A stretch of DNA of 64,000 bases from the NCBI GenBank assembly GCA_019637265.1, contig JAHBVY010000001.1, positions 248,001 to 312,000 of the forward strand, read 5' to 3'. Positions 46,448 to 57,927 of the stretch are shown here, in pieces (the stretch's first letter is position 1; each line of letters opens with the position of its first letter). The notes beneath the pieces are model-generated. The model made no database searches. It saw nothing but the letters and a program-made list of their open reading frames with translations, and was not told the DNA's origin. The translations under genes and the position numbers were made by a program. The stretch comes from Polyangiaceae bacterium. Its GTDB lineage: Bacteria; Myxococcota_A; Polyangia; Polyangiales; Polyangiaceae.

Positions 46448-46480
46448 AAAAACCGATCGCGCGGACCTCACGGACGCGCG
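46448..46480 (-). terminator. terminator-like hairpin with G-run repeat
   Basis: On the minus strand CGCGCG (46480-46475) can pair with CGCGCG (46463-46458) across the stop codon of the SGNH gene, followed by five T (46452-46448). It then runs into GGGGGTTTGGCAG (to 46434), the form also seen at 62603-62623. Confidence 0.45.
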
Positions 46481-47253
46481 CTCCCCGTGGGGACTGGCTC
46501 CACGCCCCCGAGGAGCTGCCAGGTGACGGTGGCCCAACGGTGACTGCCGCTCCAGCTCGGGTGGCGGCCGTCTTCCATGCGCGGCAGCTTCAGCGCGGTG
46601 GAGTCGAGGTAGCGGCAATGGCCGAGGTGCTTCTTCAGCACCTCGGTGAAGCCGAAGTCATTTTTCCACGCGGGAGGACCAATCCACAAGCACGGGCGGC
46701 CGCGGGTGTCGGCGACCAGGCGTTGGATCGCGGGGGCGCGGCGCTCGGGGTTGCGGTCGAACAGCTCGTTCGAGCCGAGCGAGATGAGGACCAACTGCGG
46801 GTCGTAGCGGTACATCGCTTGCTGGAGGCGCCGCTCGTTGTCCCAGGAGAGCGTGCTCGAGGAGGTGACGCTGTCCATGTAGTATTTGCCGCCGCGCGCT
46901 TGCACCAGCGGGCGGAGGTAGTTGCCGACCAGGGGGACCATGCTGTCGCCGACGTGGAGGATCCGCTCGGCGAGGGCGGCGGGGCGGGCGCCGCCGTCGG
47001 TCGGGATCGTCAGCGGGCCTTCTGATGGGGGAGCGTCTGCGCCAGCGTCTCGAGGGGTGTCCGGGCCGGCGTCGGCTCGAGCGTCGGGTGAGGGATGGGT
47101 CGCTCGGCTGACGCTGACACTCGTGCTCGGCTCGGGGCTCGGCGCTGAGGTGGGTGTCTCGGAGGGTGGCGCGCCCTGCGGCTCGGCCTGACAGGCGAGC
47201 GCCACGGAGCACGCGAGGGTGAGGAGCGAGGGCCAGCACGGGACGGAGCGCAC
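46468..47253 (-). CDS. SGNH/GDSL-type hydrolase lipoprotein
   Basis: 261 aa from the GTG at 47253, which opens a lipoprotein signal (LLTLACSVALAC). The longer frame upstream is antisense to the Cys-rich gene. After a Pro/Ser/Asp linker the SGNH blocks are visible: HVGDSMVPL (Ser104 nucleophile), DSVTSSSTLSWDNE, LVLISLGSNELFD (Gly/Asn of blocks II/III) and DGRHPSWSGSHRWA with candidate catalytic His. The family removes acyl or acetyl groups from polysaccharides or lipids. It lies upstream of the sulfatase-fold gene on the same strand; a terminator-like hairpin lies between them. The start is uncertain, with no ribosome site seen. Confidence 0.8.
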   Translation of the reverse strand: MRSVPCWPSLLTLACSVALACQAEPQGAPPSETPTSAPSPEPSTSVSVSRATHPSPDARADAGPDTPRDAGADAPPSEGPLTIPTDGGARPAALAERILHVGDSMVPLVGNYLRPLVQARGGKYYMDSVTSSSTLSWDNERRLQQAMYRYDPQLVLISLGSNELFDRNPERRAPAIQRLVADTRGRPCLWIGPPAWKNDFGFTEVLKKHLGHCRYLDSTALKLPRMEDGRHPSWSGSHRWATVTWQLLGGVEPVPTGSARP

Positions 47254-47400
47254 GCAGGGAGCGTAACCCAGGGGGTCCTTCGGCTCGTTGTTTGTGGCTC
47301 CCAACCCGTGGCGAGGATGGACAGTGCGAGGATGGATAGAGCCGCGCGTGGCGCGATGTTCTCTGTATCGGCTCCGCGCGTCCGCAGCTAGAATGGCAGG

Positions 47401-48996
47401 ATGCGGAACGTCGCTGCCGTTGCTCTGGCCCTGGCGCTCGGGGCCTGCACCCTCGATCAGATGGGGGCCGGGGCGAAGGGTCAGGACGCGGGGGACAGCG
47501 GCGGCGCTGGCGGCAGCGGCGGCTTTGGGGGCACCGCGGGGTCGGGCGGCACCTCTGGATCGGGCGGGAGCTCCGCCTCGGGTGGGAGCGGCGGCTCGGG
47601 CTGTTTTCCTGGCCCGAATGAGAAGGTGTGCGGCATCCAGTGCGTGGCCATCGACGACCCAGCCTTTGGCTGCGGCGCAGACAGCTGCAGCGCGTGCGTC
47701 ACGCCCAAGGCGACCTCGCGTTGCGAGGAGGGTGCCTGTAGCATCGTCAGCTGTGATGACGGCTACCGCGACTGCAACACCGATCCGATCGATGGCTGCG
47801 AGGTGAGCTTCTCGGATCCACGCCACTGCGGTGGCTGTGGCAACGATTGCTTCAGTGACCCCACTGGGCTGGAATGGGACTGCGTCGACCATCGCTGCGT
47901 GGCGAGCGAGTGCCCCACCGGCACGCGCAATTGCAACGGTGATCCGGCGGACGAGTGCGAGACGGACATCCGGACCAGCGTTCTTCACTGCGGTTTTTGC
48001 GGCAATGAGTGTGACCTGGCGAACGCAACGGCGCGCTGCGAGGGCGGCCGCTGCGTCATCGACGCGTGCAACCCAGGGTACGCGGACTGCGACGGGAACC
48101 CGGCGAACGGCTGTGAGGTGTTCACCCCCACGGATCTGGCCCACTGCGGTGCGTGTGGTCACGCTTGCTCGGACGTGGGCGCCAGCACGCGGACCTGTCA
48201 GGAGGGCGTGTGTAAGCCCGTGTGTCAAACGGGGCGCGGCGATTGCGGCACTCCCACTGCTCCCAACGCGGACGATGGCTGCGAGACGGACGTGAACGCC
48301 GCGGTCGACCACTGCGGTGCGTGTGGCCGCGCGTGCGCGGGCGGGTCTCACGTCCAGGCGCGCCGCTGCGAAGCAGGCTTGTGTGACCCTACTTGCGTGA
48401 GGGGCCGTGGGAGCTGCAGCTCCCCGGCGGCGCCAACGGCGGACGACGGCTGCGAGACGGACGTGGACACGAACGTCTCTCACTGCGGTGGCTGCAACCG
48501 TCCTTGCGACGACACGAACGCGACCGCGCGCGCCTGCTCCGCAGGGGTGTGCGCACCCAGCTGCGCATCAGGCTTTGGTGACTGCAGCTCCCCCACACCG
48601 GACAACGGCTGCGAGACGCCCACCAGCGGTGATCCTGACAACTGTGGCGGTTGCAACATCGTCTGTTCGAGCACTCAGGTGGACGCGCGCGAGTGCACCG
48701 CGGGCAGCTGCACACCCAAGTGCAACGAGGGCTACCTCGACTGTAACAGGGCCACCGCGAACGACGGCTGTGAGGCGGACGCGACGAGCGCCGCGACCTG
48801 CGGGGCTTGTAACGTCAGCTGCGGCGCGGGGCAGGCTTGCACTGCCGGCGCCTGCGTGGGGACGGGTGGCAGCTCGGGCACGGGTGGCACTGGCGGCACC
48901 TCAGGCGGCACCTCGGGTGCTGGCGGCACGTCAGGCTCCGGTGGTGGTGGCTCTGGCGGTGGCGGTACCGGCGCGAGCGGCGGTTCTGGGGGTTAA
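47401..48996 (+). CDS. cysteine-rich repeat lipoprotein (second copy of family)
   Basis: 531 aa: lipoprotein signal (MRNVAAVALALALGAC), a Gly/Ser-rich linker, about 7-8 Cys repeats of the same type as the 873-aa protein (e.g. GYADCDGNPANGCEVFTPTD, HCGACGHACSDVG, DDGCETDVNAAVDHCGACGR), and a Gly/Ser/Thr tail (TGGTGGTSGGTSG). The tail contrasts with the EGF-like end of the larger paralogue. Probably exported and disulfide-rich, a surface or matrix component. Divergent from the SGNH gene (147-bp gap). Confidence 0.88.
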   Translation: MRNVAAVALALALGACTLDQMGAGAKGQDAGDSGGAGGSGGFGGTAGSGGTSGSGGSSASGGSGGSGCFPGPNEKVCGIQCVAIDDPAFGCGADSCSACVTPKATSRCEEGACSIVSCDDGYRDCNTDPIDGCEVSFSDPRHCGGCGNDCFSDPTGLEWDCVDHRCVASECPTGTRNCNGDPADECETDIRTSVLHCGFCGNECDLANATARCEGGRCVIDACNPGYADCDGNPANGCEVFTPTDLAHCGACGHACSDVGASTRTCQEGVCKPVCQTGRGDCGTPTAPNADDGCETDVNAAVDHCGACGRACAGGSHVQARRCEAGLCDPTCVRGRGSCSSPAAPTADDGCETDVDTNVSHCGGCNRPCDDTNATARACSAGVCAPSCASGFGDCSSPTPDNGCETPTSGDPDNCGGCNIVCSSTQVDARECTAGSCTPKCNEGYLDCNRATANDGCEADATSAATCGACNVSCGAGQACTAGACVGTGGSSGTGGTGGTSGGTSGAGGTSGSGGGGSGGGGTGASGGSGG

Positions 48997-49043
48997 CGCC
49001 TGACCTGTGGCTTTGGTGCGGAAGCTCGCTATCTTCCGCCGCC

Positions 49044-51251
49044 ATGAGCCTCGAACGGATCCGGCGGTTGGTCGAGCGTTTCCGCGCGCAGGTCTCCGCG
49101 CCACCAGAGGGGACGCGGCCGTTCGAGGCCACGGGGGTGGGCCTCCAGCTGCTCGAGTCGATGCTGCGCGCGCGGCACCTGGATCTCGCGGCGCACGAGC
49201 TTCGCCGGCGCGGCCACGGTCACTACACCATCTGCAGCTCCGGGCACGAAGCCAACGTGGTGCTGGGGCACCTGACGCGGCCCGATGATCCGAGCCTCAT
49301 CCACTACCGCTCCGCTGCGTTTCAGCTCGAGCGCGGTCGTCAGGTGACAGGTTACGATGGGGTGCGGGCGATCGCGGAGTCGTTGGTCGCGGCGCGCACG
49401 GAGCCCGCGAGCGGTGGGCGTCACAAGGTGTTCGGCTCGCGCGCGCTCGGCATCATCCCCAGCACCAGCACCATCGCCTCACACCTGCCGCGCGCGGTGG
49501 GCCTCGCGGTGGCGCTCGAGCGCATGCAGCGCCTGAGCTTGCCCTGTGAGGCGCGCCCCGATTCGATCGCGCTGGCGAGCTTCGGTGACGCGAGCCTCAA
49601 CCACTCGACGGCGCTCGGCGCCCTGAACGCGGCGGGCTGGGTGGTGCACCAGCGGCTCAAGCTGCCGCTGGTCATCGTGTGCGAGGACAACGGCCTCGGC
49701 ATCAGCGTGCGCACGCCGGTGGGCTGGGTGGAGGAGCGGCTCCGCGCGCTGCCGCACCTCCGCTACCACAGCGCGGACAGCGCGGACCTGATGCAGTGTT
49801 TCCGTGTGGCTCAAGAGGCGATCGACGCTTGTCGTCAGCATCGTTTACCACAGGTGCTCCACCTCCGCACCGTGCGCCTCCTGGGTCACGCCGGGAGCGA
49901 CGTGGACACGGTGTACCGCTCCCCGGCGGAGATCGCCGCGGCGGAGGCGGCGGACCCAGTGCTCCACGCGGCGTGGCAGCTGGTGCGCGCCGGGGTGCCG
50001 CCGGTGGACCTCAGCGCCTTGGAGGCGCGGGTGAGCCGCGAGGTGGAGGCGGCGGCGGAGCGCGCGCTCGGCGCGCCGAAGCTCATGACGCGCGCCGAGG
50101 TGATGACGGTGCCGACGCCACGCAGGGCGCCGCCAAACCCTCAGGAGGAACAGCCGTCGCGCGCCCTCGCGGACACGGAGCCACTGACCTTGGCCCAGGG
50201 CATCAACCTGGCGCTGCGGGAGGCGATGCAGCGCTACCCCGAGGCGCTGGTGTTCGGTGAGGACGTCGCCAAGAAGGGGGGCGTTTATGGGCTGACCAAG
50301 GGGCTCTTGGCCGAGGCGGGCCCGGCGCGGGTGTTCAACACCTTGCTCGACGAGCAGACCATCCTGGGGATGGCGCTCGGCGCCGGCTTGATGGGGATGC
50401 TGCCAATCCCTGAGATTCAGTACCTGGCTTACCTGCACAACGCGGAGGATCAGCTGCGCGGCGAGGCGGCCAGCATGAGCTTCTTCTCGAACGGCGAGTA
50501 CACGAACCCGATGCTGGTGCGGATCGCGGGGCTCGCCTACCAGAAGGGCTTCGGCGGTCATTTCCATAATGATAATTCCGTCGCCGTGCTGCGGGACATC
50601 CCGGGGCTCGGGTTGGCGGTGCCGGCGCGCGCCGATGACGCCCTGGACATCCTGCGCCAGGGGCTCACCCTGGCGCGCGAGGAGGGGCGCGTGGTGTGCG
50701 TGGTGGAGCCGATCGCGCTCTATCACACGCGCGATCTGGCGGCGGAGGGGGACGCGGCTTGGCTCGCGCGGGCGGGGGAGCCGCGCGCGGAGCCGTTCCG
50801 AGCGCGGATTTATCCTGCGAGCGGCGCTGATGTGCTGGGTGACGCGGGTGCGCTGGGTGATGCGGGCGCGCCGAGCCAAGGTGGCGCGCGGCGCCTCACG
50901 ATGATCACGTATGGGAATGGCGTGTACCTGTCGCTCCGGGTGGCGCGGCGGCTCGCGGCCTTGGGGATCGAGGCACGGGTGGTGGACCTTCGTTGGCTCA
51001 CGCCGCTACCGAAGGAGGACATCTTGCGGGAGGCGCGCCGCACGGGGCGCGTGCTGATGGTGGACGAGTGCCGCCAGAGCGGCGGGGTGGGGGAGTCCGT
51101 GGCGGCGGTGCTGCTCGAGGCGGCGGTGCCGCTCCAGTACGCGCGGGTGAGCAGCGCGGACAGCTTCATCCCCTTGGGGGACGCCGCGAACCTGGTGCTC
51201 TTGCAAGAGGACGAGATCTTCGAGGCGGCGAGGCAGCTCGCGGAGCGGTGA
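49044..51251 (+). CDS. fused alpha-beta E1 component of a 2-oxoacid dehydrogenase
   Basis: 735 aa. The ATG at 49044 gives MSLERIRRLVERF; the upstream frame is antisense-like filler. Residues about 1-370 are the alpha half: substrate/TPP features HYTICSSGHEANVVLGHL, the GD...N cofactor motif GDASLNHSTALGALNAA (from residue 181) and IVCEDNGLGIS. Residues about 380-735 are the beta half: ALREAMQRYPEALVFGEDVA, GVYGLTKGL, NTLLDEQTILGMALGAGLMG, PIPEIQYLAYLHNAEDQL. Such E1 proteins decarboxylate 2-oxoacids (branched-chain, acetoin or pyruvate) with thiamine diphosphate and pass the acyl group to E2. No E2 or E3 gene is nearby. Convergent with the carboxylase operon, with one base between the two stop codons. 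Confidence 0.9.
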   Translation: MSLERIRRLVERFRAQVSAPPEGTRPFEATGVGLQLLESMLRARHLDLAAHELRRRGHGHYTICSSGHEANVVLGHLTRPDDPSLIHYRSAAFQLERGRQVTGYDGVRAIAESLVAARTEPASGGRHKVFGSRALGIIPSTSTIASHLPRAVGLAVALERMQRLSLPCEARPDSIALASFGDASLNHSTALGALNAAGWVVHQRLKLPLVIVCEDNGLGISVRTPVGWVEERLRALPHLRYHSADSADLMQCFRVAQEAIDACRQHRLPQVLHLRTVRLLGHAGSDVDTVYRSPAEIAAAEAADPVLHAAWQLVRAGVPPVDLSALEARVSREVEAAAERALGAPKLMTRAEVMTVPTPRRAPPNPQEEQPSRALADTEPLTLAQGINLALREAMQRYPEALVFGEDVAKKGGVYGLTKGLLAEAGPARVFNTLLDEQTILGMALGAGLMGMLPIPEIQYLAYLHNAEDQLRGEAASMSFFSNGEYTNPMLVRIAGLAYQKGFGGHFHNDNSVAVLRDIPGLGLAVPARADDALDILRQGLTLAREEGRVVCVVEPIALYHTRDLAAEGDAAWLARAGEPRAEPFRARIYPASGADVLGDAGALGDAGAPSQGGARRLTMITYGNGVYLSLRVARRLAALGIEARVVDLRWLTPLPKEDILREARRTGRVLMVDECRQSGGVGESVAAVLLEAAVPLQYARVSSADSFIPLGDAANLVLLQEDEIFEAARQLAER

Positions 51252-51252
51252 G

Positions 51253-51851
51253 TCAGGCGGGGCCGAGCTCGAGCAGTGGATCGCCTTGCTCCACGTCGTC
51301 GCCGTCCGCGGGCACGATGCGGAGCACCCGGACCTTCTGGGGTAGCTCGTCGCCGCTCAGCTGGATGCGGTTGAAGGTCTTCATCACCTCGAGCAGGCAG
51401 GTGGTGTGCCCGCGCTCGATGTGCGCGCCTTCGGTGACGAACGCGGGTTGGTCTGGCGCGGGCCTCACGTAGAAGCGGCCCGAGGTGGGCGCGCGGAACA
51501 CCCAGCTGGCGGTGCTCGCGCTCGCCTCACCCGGGGCGCGCTCCTCCGCGTTGCCAAGCGCTCCCAGCGGCGCCAGGCGCAGCAGGACCTCACCGTACTC
51601 GACGGGGCGCTTGGCGGCGGCGCCACGGCGCGCCTCACCCGTGACGACGCCGCTCACCCCCGCGGGCGCGACCAGCGGGCTCAGCACGCCCAGCACCTCG
51701 AGCTCACCCAGCGAGCCTTGCTGTGTGATGACGGTTCCTGGTTGGGGCGCGCCGCGCCAGAGCGCGACGGTGGGGGAGCGGAGCTCGAGCTCACCATCGT
51801 CCAAGCGACTGACCAGCGCTTGGCGCCGCTCGGCGTGCAGTCGGCTCGACA

Positions 51852-51852
<1 letters not shown>
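51253..51852 (-). CDS. biotin carboxyl carrier subunit with an extra degenerate domain
   Basis: 199 aa. The C-terminal 80 residues are a biotinyl domain: APTSGRFYVRP, then EVMKTFNRIQLSG with biotinyl Lys158, and VEQGDPLLEL. The usual AMKM is changed to VMKT, still with Met before Lys. The N-terminal half (PQPGTVITQQGSLGELEVLG, PAGVSGVVTGEA, VEYGEVLLRL) looks like a second biotinyl/lipoyl-type sandwich without a modifiable Lys. The start overlaps the carboxyltransferase stop by one base (TGATG). It carries CO2 between the biotin carboxylase and the carboxyltransferase encoded upstream. Confidence 0.85.
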
Positions 51853-53578
<1,726 letters not shown>

Positions 53579-53582
<4 letters not shown>

Positions 53583-54955
53583 GACGCGCTCAGGGTGAAG
53601 GTGGGCAGGCGGGTGGTGTCGTAGCGATTTGCTCGGAAGTCCTCCGAGCTCAAGATGGCCTGGTGGAGCGGCTGCGTGGTGCGGATCCCCTCCGCCTCGA
53701 GCTCGGCCAGGGCCTCCAGCATCCGCTGGGTGGCGGCCTCCCGGGTGGGGCCGCTGGCGATGAGCTTGCAGATCAAGCTGTCGTAGTGGGGGGGGATGGT
53801 GTAGCCGCTGGTCACGTGCGTATCCACACGGATACGGCCATCGCCCGTCCGCGGCGTCACCCAGCGCTCGATGCGGCCGGGGCAGGGGCGGAAACCATCA
53901 GCGGGGTCCTCCGCGTTGATGCGGCACTCGATCACGTGGCCGCTCAGCGTGACGTCCTGTTGAGAGAAGGAGAGCGGCCGCCCGGCGGCTACGGCGATCT
54001 GCTCGGTGACGAGATCGACGCCGCTCCGCACCTCGCTCACGCTGTGCTCCACTTGGAGCCGCGTGTTCATCTCCATGAAGCGCAGCACGGGCGCGTCACC
54101 CGAGGTGTCGAGCAGGAACTCGAGGGTGCCGGCCCCCACGTAGCCAATCTGTCGGGTCGCCTGGACCGCGAGCGCGAGCGTCCGCTCGCGCTCTTCGGGG
54201 TCGAGCGCTGGGCTCGGTGACTCTTCGATCAGCTTCTGATGGTTTCGCTGGATGGTGCAGTCGCGCTCGCCGAGGTGACACACGTTGCCATAGCGATCGG
54301 CCATGACTTGGATCTCGATGTGGCGCCCGCCCTCGAGCAGGCGCTCGATGTAGACGCTCGGATCACCGAAGAAGGCGAGGCCCTCGCGGCGCGCGTCCGC
54401 CAACGCCTGGCTCAGCTGGTCCAGGTCACGGACGATCTTCATGCCGCGCCCGCCGCCCCCGCTCTCCGCCTTGATGAGCAGCGGGAGGCCGATCTCTTCG
54501 GCGACGGCGCGCGCCTGCTCATCGCTCGTCACGGGGCCGTCGCTGCCCGGGATGACGCGGAGCCCCGCCTCTCGCATGGCGCGCTTGGCGGGGCTCTTGG
54601 TGCCCATCAGGTGCATCACGTGCGCCGGAGGGCCGATGAAGGTGACGCCGTGCGCCTCGCACAGGCTCGCGAAGGCGGCGTTCTCCGACAAGAAGCCCCA
54701 GCCCGGGTGCAGCGCCGAGCAGTCGGTGTTCTTCGCCGCCTGCACCAGGCGCCGCGGATCGAGGTAGCTCTCGCTGGCGCGCCCGGGGCCGAGGCACACG
54801 CGCCGCCGCCCGGCGAGGTAGGGCGCGTCGCGATCGGCCTCCGAGTAGGCGAACACGGGCTCCACCCCGAGGGCGTCGCAGGCGCGCGCGATCCGCACGG
54901 CCACTTCACCCCGGTTGGCCACCAGCAAGCGGTGAAATAGCGACGGCGGGCTCAT
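53579..54955 (-). CDS. accC: biotin carboxylase subunit (AccC type)
   Basis: 458 aa, an ATP-grasp enzyme that carboxylates biotin with bicarbonate: [32 protein letters not shown], glycine-rich ATP loop [48 protein letters not shown] (metal Glu and catalytic Arg) and [11 protein letters not shown]. Length and motifs are standard for stand-alone AccC. First gene of the three-gene operon accC-carboxyltransferase-biotinyl protein. It could serve acetyl-, propionyl- or methylcrotonyl-CoA carboxylation; the carboxyltransferase type favours a catabolic acyl-CoA carboxylase over the housekeeping acetyl-CoA enzyme. Confidence 0.93.
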
Positions 54956-55063
54956 GGGGCCGGAAGGTAGTTTCGCGTCAGCGAACTTGCAATGCGGGCT
55001 GAGGTCGCGGTGCCGTGCGTGAGGCGCGCTGAGGTGACTCGGTCGCAGGGCGCTTCGGCTGTT

Positions 55064-55094
55064 CCAAGCGGTGGCTTGGCAAACCCCCCGCCCT
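55064..55094. repeat. hairpin plus 25-bp repeat, second G-run family
   Basis: CCAAGC-GGTG-GCTTGG (55064-55079) is a perfect stem that flows into CAAACCCCCCGCCCT. The last 25 bp (55070-55094) are identical to 37223-37247. It lies 26 nt downstream of the histidine kinase gene, on its coding strand. Confidence 0.75.
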
Positions 55095-55119
55095 AACCGT
55101 TCATAGCGATCGGGATGGG

Positions 55120-57741
55120 TTAGCTCCGCTCGAGGGCGCGGATGACGGCGCGCTTCAGCGCCTCGCGGGTGTAGGGTTTCTGGAGGAACCCCGAGATTTG
55201 GCTGAAGGCGCCGCGCGCGGCGACGCGCTCCCGGAGCTCGTCGACGGTGTAGCCGCTGGTGAGCACCACGCGCAGCTCAGGGTGGCGCTCCAAGATGCGG
55301 CCGACCACCTCGAGCCCGTTCACGTCGCGCATCCCGACGTCGAGCAAACAGACCGCGACGCGCGCCTCACTGCGCTCGAGCAGCTCGAGCGCCTCTTGGC
55401 CGTTCACCGCGGTGAGCACTCGGAGGCCGAGGCGCGCCAGCTGCTCACGGGTGACGTCGAGGCTCAGGGCCTCGTCGTCGGCGATCAGGATCCCGGTGTT
55501 CTCGAGCGCGTCCGGTGGCGCGCTGGTGGCGAGGCGGTTGTGGCTCGAGGGCGAGTCGCTGCACGGCAAGTAGATGCGGAACAGCGTGCCGGCGCCGGGC
55601 TCGGTGTCGATGCGCACGGCGCCGCGGTGACCCCGCACGATGCCGAGCGTCGCCGCGAGGCCGAGGCCACGCCCCGTCGCCTTGGTGGTGAAGAACGGAT
55701 CGAAGATGCGGCTCCGCGTCGCCTCGTCCATCCCGCAGCCGGTGTCTCGCACCTCGAGGCACACGTAGCGCCCCTCTGGTAGCCCCTCATCGAGGTAGGT
55801 CTGCTGCAGGAAGCCGCGGTCCACATCGACCAGGCGGGTGGACATGTAGACGTCACCCGGCTGGTCGCCGAGCGAATCGGAGGCGTTCGTGATGAGGTTC
55901 ATCACGACCTGCCCGAGCTGCGCCGGATCGGCCTCCACCGTGGGCAGGTTGAGCGAGAGATCGCGGTGCAGGCGCGCCTGCTTCGAGACCACGGTGCCGA
56001 GCAGGTCGCTCATCTCCAGCACCAGCGAGCTGAGATCGACGTCGGTGACGATGAAGCGGCTCTTGCCCGAGTAGGCGAGCATTTGGTTGGTGAGATCGGT
56101 CGCGCGCTGCGCCGCCGCTTGGATCCGATCGAGGCACTCCAGGGCGGGGGAGGTGTCGCTCAGGCGCAGCCGCGCGAGGTCGGCGTTGCCGACGATGGCG
56201 ACCAGGAGGTTGTTGAAGTCGTGCGCGATGCCGCCCGCGAGGATCCCGAGCGACTCGAGCTTCTGCGTGTGCTGCATCTGCGCGTCGTAGCGGCGGAGCT
56301 TGGTCTCCGTCTCACGGCGCGCGGTGACGTCGCGGCTGGTGACGAACAGCGCCGGCGTGCCCTCGAAGTTGATGGTGGTCGCGGCGCACTCCACGAAGGC
56401 GTCGGTGCCGTCGAGCCGGAGCAGCCGCTCCTCGAACAGCGGGATGCTCTCACCAGCCATCAGCCGCCGGGCGCGCTCGGTGAGCACCGCGTGCCGCGTC
56501 GGCTCGAACAGGTCGTAAACCACCCTGCCTAGCACCTGCTCCTCGGTGGTCGCGCCGACCAGCTCCATCGCGGCTTGGTTCGCGAAGGCGACCTCCCCGG
56601 CGACGAGGATCACGATGGGGTCGGGGGAGCGCTGCACTAGCTCGCGGTAACGTGACTCCGAGCGGCGCACCTGCTCCTCGGCCTCGCGCATGGTGCTGAC
56701 GTCGAGGAAGGTGCCGAGCGCGCCGGAGGTCTCGCGGCTATTGGGATCCAAGATCGGCACCGCCGTGAACGCCACCCAGGTGACGTCCCCCGGCGCGCGC
56801 TCGATGCCGAGCACTTGTGCGGGTTGGAAGGCGCCGCTGCGGATCGCGGCGGTGATGGGGTAATCCTCCGGCGGCAGGCGCGAGCCGTCTTCACGGAGGA
56901 CGCGGTTCGCGAGATCGGAGACGAAGCATGCGGTCAGCTCATCTGACCCGAGCCCCAGCACGCGCTGCGCCTCGGCGTTGCCCATCCCGATGCTCCCGTC
57001 GAGCCCCACGAAGATCACCCCGCCGGGCACCGCGTCGAGCAGCCGTGAGACGAGCTCCTCACTCGCCCGGAGGTCCGCCTCCACGCGCTGCACCTGGGTG
57101 AGGTCGGCGACCAAGCCCGCGGTGATGCCGCCGTGCCTGACGGCGGACAGCGACAGGCGGCGATGGCGCCCCGCGCGCGTCACCACCGTGATCTCGGCGC
57201 CCACGACCGAGCCCTGCGCGTCGATGTGCTCGAGGAGCTGCTCGCACTCATGTGGATCCGCGTACCAGCGCGTGATGCTCTCGCCGATCAGCTCGCTGAG
57301 ATCGTCGTGCTCGAGCACCTCTTGGAGGGCGGGGTTGGCGAAGCGGAGCCTCTCCGCGGAGGCTCGGAAGAAGCCCACGTGGCTCGACTCGAGGAGCTCG
57401 CGGTACCACGTGGCCTCGGCGCGCGCGGCGATCAGGCGACCGATGGCCTCCGCCCGACGCTCGAGGTGCGCGTCCAGGTACCACACGTCGTCCACGTCGC
57501 CCCGCTCCTCGTCCGTGGGCTCACCCTGCGCGAGGTACACCTGCCAGGCACCTGGGTGCGCGCGCCGCAGCTCGGCGCGGCGCTCGAGCCCGGCGTCGGT
57601 GAGCACGACGTCCGCCTTCGAGCCCAAAGGGCGCTCGGCGCGCGCCGCGAGCGCCGCGGGTAAGGCGCGTGAGGCCGCTTCGCTGAGCTCGATGAGGAAT
57701 GACACCGTGCCAGGCGCCGTCGTGTCGTCGCGGGGAGCCAT
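55120..57741 (-). CDS. hybrid PAS-domain sensor histidine kinase with receiver
   Basis: 873 aa, soluble (no membrane helix). The N-terminal 100 residues resemble a degenerate receiver-like segment (VVLTDAGLERRAELR). Three PAS domains follow (about 110-235, 240-365, 375-490). Then come the dimerisation/H-box GGIAHDFNNLLVAIVGN (His507), N-box NLITNASDSLG, G-boxes DTGCGMDE, FFTTKATGRGLGLAATLG and a C-terminal receiver (about 755-870) with ILIADDEA, phosphoacceptor Asp801 in LLDVGMRDVNG and Lys in FLQKPYTRE. All catalytic residues are present, so it should autophosphorylate and relay to its own receiver. It senses a cytoplasmic cue through PAS; no ligand motif is identifiable. No partner regulator gene is adjacent. 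Confidence 0.93.
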   Translation of the reverse strand: MAPRDDTTAPGTVSFLIELSEAASRALPAALAARAERPLGSKADVVLTDAGLERRAELRRAHPGAWQVYLAQGEPTDEERGDVDDVWYLDAHLERRAEAIGRLIAARAEATWYRELLESSHVGFFRASAERLRFANPALQEVLEHDDLSELIGESITRWYADPHECEQLLEHIDAQGSVVGAEITVVTRAGRHRRLSLSAVRHGGITAGLVADLTQVQRVEADLRASEELVSRLLDAVPGGVIFVGLDGSIGMGNAEAQRVLGLGSDELTACFVSDLANRVLREDGSRLPPEDYPITAAIRSGAFQPAQVLGIERAPGDVTWVAFTAVPILDPNSRETSGALGTFLDVSTMREAEEQVRRSESRYRELVQRSPDPIVILVAGEVAFANQAAMELVGATTEEQVLGRVVYDLFEPTRHAVLTERARRLMAGESIPLFEERLLRLDGTDAFVECAATTINFEGTPALFVTSRDVTARRETETKLRRYDAQMQHTQKLESLGILAGGIAHDFNNLLVAIVGNADLARLRLSDTSPALECLDRIQAAAQRATDLTNQMLAYSGKSRFIVTDVDLSSLVLEMSDLLGTVVSKQARLHRDLSLNLPTVEADPAQLGQVVMNLITNASDSLGDQPGDVYMSTRLVDVDRGFLQQTYLDEGLPEGRYVCLEVRDTGCGMDEATRSRIFDPFFTTKATGRGLGLAATLGIVRGHRGAVRIDTEPGAGTLFRIYLPCSDSPSSHNRLATSAPPDALENTGILIADDEALSLDVTREQLARLGLRVLTAVNGQEALELLERSEARVAVCLLDVGMRDVNGLEVVGRILERHPELRVVLTSGYTVDELRERVAARGAFSQISGFLQKPYTREALKRAVIRALERS

Positions 57742-57848
57742 GGGGAGCTGCCGTGGGGGAGGCGCCGCACCCTAGCTGCCCTGAGGCGCTCACCGCAACT
57801 GCCGGAGCGGCGCTTCACACGGCTCGCGTAGGTGCCCGGACCCCGTAG

Positions 57849-57870
57849 GGGCAGGCCCCCGTGCCTGCCC
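57849..57870. repeat. REP-like hairpin
   Basis: GGGCAGGC-CCCCGT-GCCTGCCC, a perfect 8-bp stem preceded by GTAG. It is similar in form (GTAGGGG + palindrome) to the element at 33100-33120 but different in sequence. It lies in the divergent region between the histidine kinase and the lipoprotein gene at 57928. Confidence 0.65.
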
Positions 57871-57927
57871 GGAGCGCAGGCGCGGAGGTGAGCATCGCGG
57901 GCCGACCGCGGGTATAAGTCAGCCGCG

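Noticed and set aside
47254..48483. N-terminal extension of the SGNH lipoprotein
   Set aside because: Antisense to the Cys-rich gene; the lipoprotein signal starts at 47253.
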